NCBI GenBank assembly: GCA_035254305.1
Contig: DATFAS010000225.1
Location: forward strand, 1-50,990
Length of the DNA: 50,990 nucleotides
Reading direction: 5' to 3'
Origin: DATFAS01 sp035254305
GTDB lineage: Bacteria; Bacillota; Bacilli; Aneurinibacillales; RAOX-1
Shown here: positions 50,145 through 50,990 of the stretch, one piece after another
Position numbering within the stretch: position 1 is the first letter of the stretch
How the letters are laid out: the number at the start of each line of letters is the position of its first letter
Position numbers and translations under genes: made by a program
The notes under the pieces: generated by a model
What the model was told of the DNA's origin: nothing
The model's input: only the letters and a program-made list of their open reading frames with translations
Databases searched by the model: none

Positions 50145-50918
50145 GTGCAGAATAAAAATAAGACGGTTGTTAAATCGATGGACCTCCTTAATCTTTTTTT
50201 AACACATACAAAGTTAAGTCTAAGTGAGATGGTAGAACTTTCAGGTATGCCAAAAACATCTGTCCACCGAATGGTTGGCTCCCTTGAAGACATGGGGTTT
50301 CTTACTAAGGATAAGGATGGAAAATATTCACTTGGCCTGTTATTTCTCCAATTTGGCCAATTAGTGGCTGAACGTCTCGATATTCGACAACTTGCTTTAC
50401 CTATTATGCAAATTTTACGAGATGATGTGGAAGAAGCAGTCAATCTCATTGTAAAAGATGGGAAGGAGTCCATGTATATTGAAAAACTGGATACGAATCA
50501 CCCAGTGAGGCTTTATACAAAAATAGGACGAAGAGCTCCACTCTATGCGGGGGCATGTTCTCGAATACTTCTCACTTATTTACCAGATCATGAAAGAGAA
50601 GAATATTTGCAAGGGATTGAACTGAATTCCATTGGTCTTGGAACCATTACGGACAAGGAAGAGCTTCGTTCTCTATTGGATAATTCCAGAAAATATGGGT
50701 ATAGTGTAAGTCATTCTGAACTTGAGGATCATACTTCTGCTGTGGCAGCTCCTATTTTTGATTATACGGGACAAATGGTAGCGGGCCTTAGTATTGCTGG
50801 TCCAGACGTACGATTTAAAGATGAGAGATTACCCGAATTGATTAAGAAAGTTAAAGAGGCAGCGAATGAAATTTCGAAAAAACTCGGATGGATGGATTCA
50901 TCCTTAGTTGTCCGCTGA
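50145..50918 (+). CDS. IclR-family transcriptional regulator
   Basis: 257 residues. N-terminal winged helix (KSMDLLNLFL, then MPKTSVHRMVGSLEDMGFL) followed by the IclR effector domain (TKIGRRAPLYAGACSRILL and SELEDHTSAVAAPIFD). Such regulators often control catabolic or acetate/glyoxylate genes. The start is GTG 50145 after AAAGGGGGATAGCAG. Its target is probably beyond the window or itself. Confidence 0.93.
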   Translation: MQNKNKTVVKSMDLLNLFLTHTKLSLSEMVELSGMPKTSVHRMVGSLEDMGFLTKDKDGKYSLGLLFLQFGQLVAERLDIRQLALPIMQILRDDVEEAVNLIVKDGKESMYIEKLDTNHPVRLYTKIGRRAPLYAGACSRILLTYLPDHEREEYLQGIELNSIGLGTITDKEELRSLLDNSRKYGYSVSHSELEDHTSAVAAPIFDYTGQMVAGLSIAGPDVRFKDERLPELIKKVKEAANEISKKLGWMDSSLVVR

Positions 50919-50950
50919 AGGTTTTTAAAACTTGTTTGTTCTATTTATAT

Positions 50951-50990
50951 ACTCATCTTCCATTTTCATTGAAATGGAGATGGGTTTTTT
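50951..50990 (+). terminator. Terminator after the IclR gene
   Basis: CTCATCT and CCATTT pair with AAATGG and AGATGGG around a short loop; TTTTTT reaches the window end. Confidence 0.85.

Noticed and set aside
1..50990. CRISPR array
   Set aside because: No series of regularly spaced direct repeats was seen; the only repeated element is the two-copy palindrome near 5832-6014.

Overview
The window comes from a low-GC, endospore-forming member of the Bacillota, most likely order Bacillales and near the Paenibacillaceae/Brevibacillus/Aneurinibacillus groups. The evidence is the B. subtilis-like order of the S10-spc-alpha ribosomal super-operon, followed by ecfA1-ecfA2-ecfT-truA-rplM-rpsI, the sporulation/germination block ybaK-cwlD-salA-gerD-kbaA-pdaB, and sigW-rsiW-cdaA-cdaR-glmM-glmS with a glmS ribozyme. 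A selenocysteine tRNA (selC) and selB are present, which is uncommon in Bacillales. The genus cannot be fixed from the sequence alone.

Positions 1-3425 look like one end of a decayed integrative element that used selC as its target. An AT-rich three-gene operon (156-2061) encodes a protein of unknown family, a SecB-like chaperone, and a protein with a recognisable PD-(D/E)XK nuclease core. Beside selC lies a tyrosine recombinase pseudogene with an in-frame stop and a lost catalytic arginine. Between them is an inverted, degenerate copy of the 5' half of tRNA-Sec. The intact selC has mismatches in its acceptor stem. This chaperone-plus-nuclease operon is the best candidate in the window for an undescribed, probably defensive, system.

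Positions 3872-6522 hold selB and a spacer with two copies of a 71-bp palindromic repeat, then a strong vegetative promoter and the S10 leader. Positions 6523-21782 are the ribosomal protein super-operon from rpsJ to rplQ, with secY, adk, map, a KOW protein, infA and rpoA. An unusual, well-paired three-way-junction RNA lies between rpsK and rpoA. Positions 21879-26197 carry the ECF transporter energising module, truA, and rplM-rpsI behind an L13-type leader.

Positions 26588-41208 carry sporulation and envelope genes: a cortex amidase (cwlD), germination lipoprotein (gerD), KinB activator (kbaA), polysaccharide deacetylase (pdaB), a SpoIIM-family protein, arginase, the auto-regulated SigW/RsiW stress system, c-di-AMP synthase with its regulator, and the two amino-sugar enzymes GlmM and GlmS. 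GlmS is controlled by the ribozyme.

From 41209 to the end the region is accessory and mosaic. It holds a second, unrelated PD-(D/E)XK nuclease protein, an S-layer-homology gene remnant, a MerR regulator diverging from a GC-rich NAD(P)-binding epimerase-like gene with SnoaL-like and SDR genes behind it, then malate:quinone oxidoreductase with a palindrome and a structured leader, a CysJ-like reductase lacking its flavodoxin domain, and an IclR regulator.
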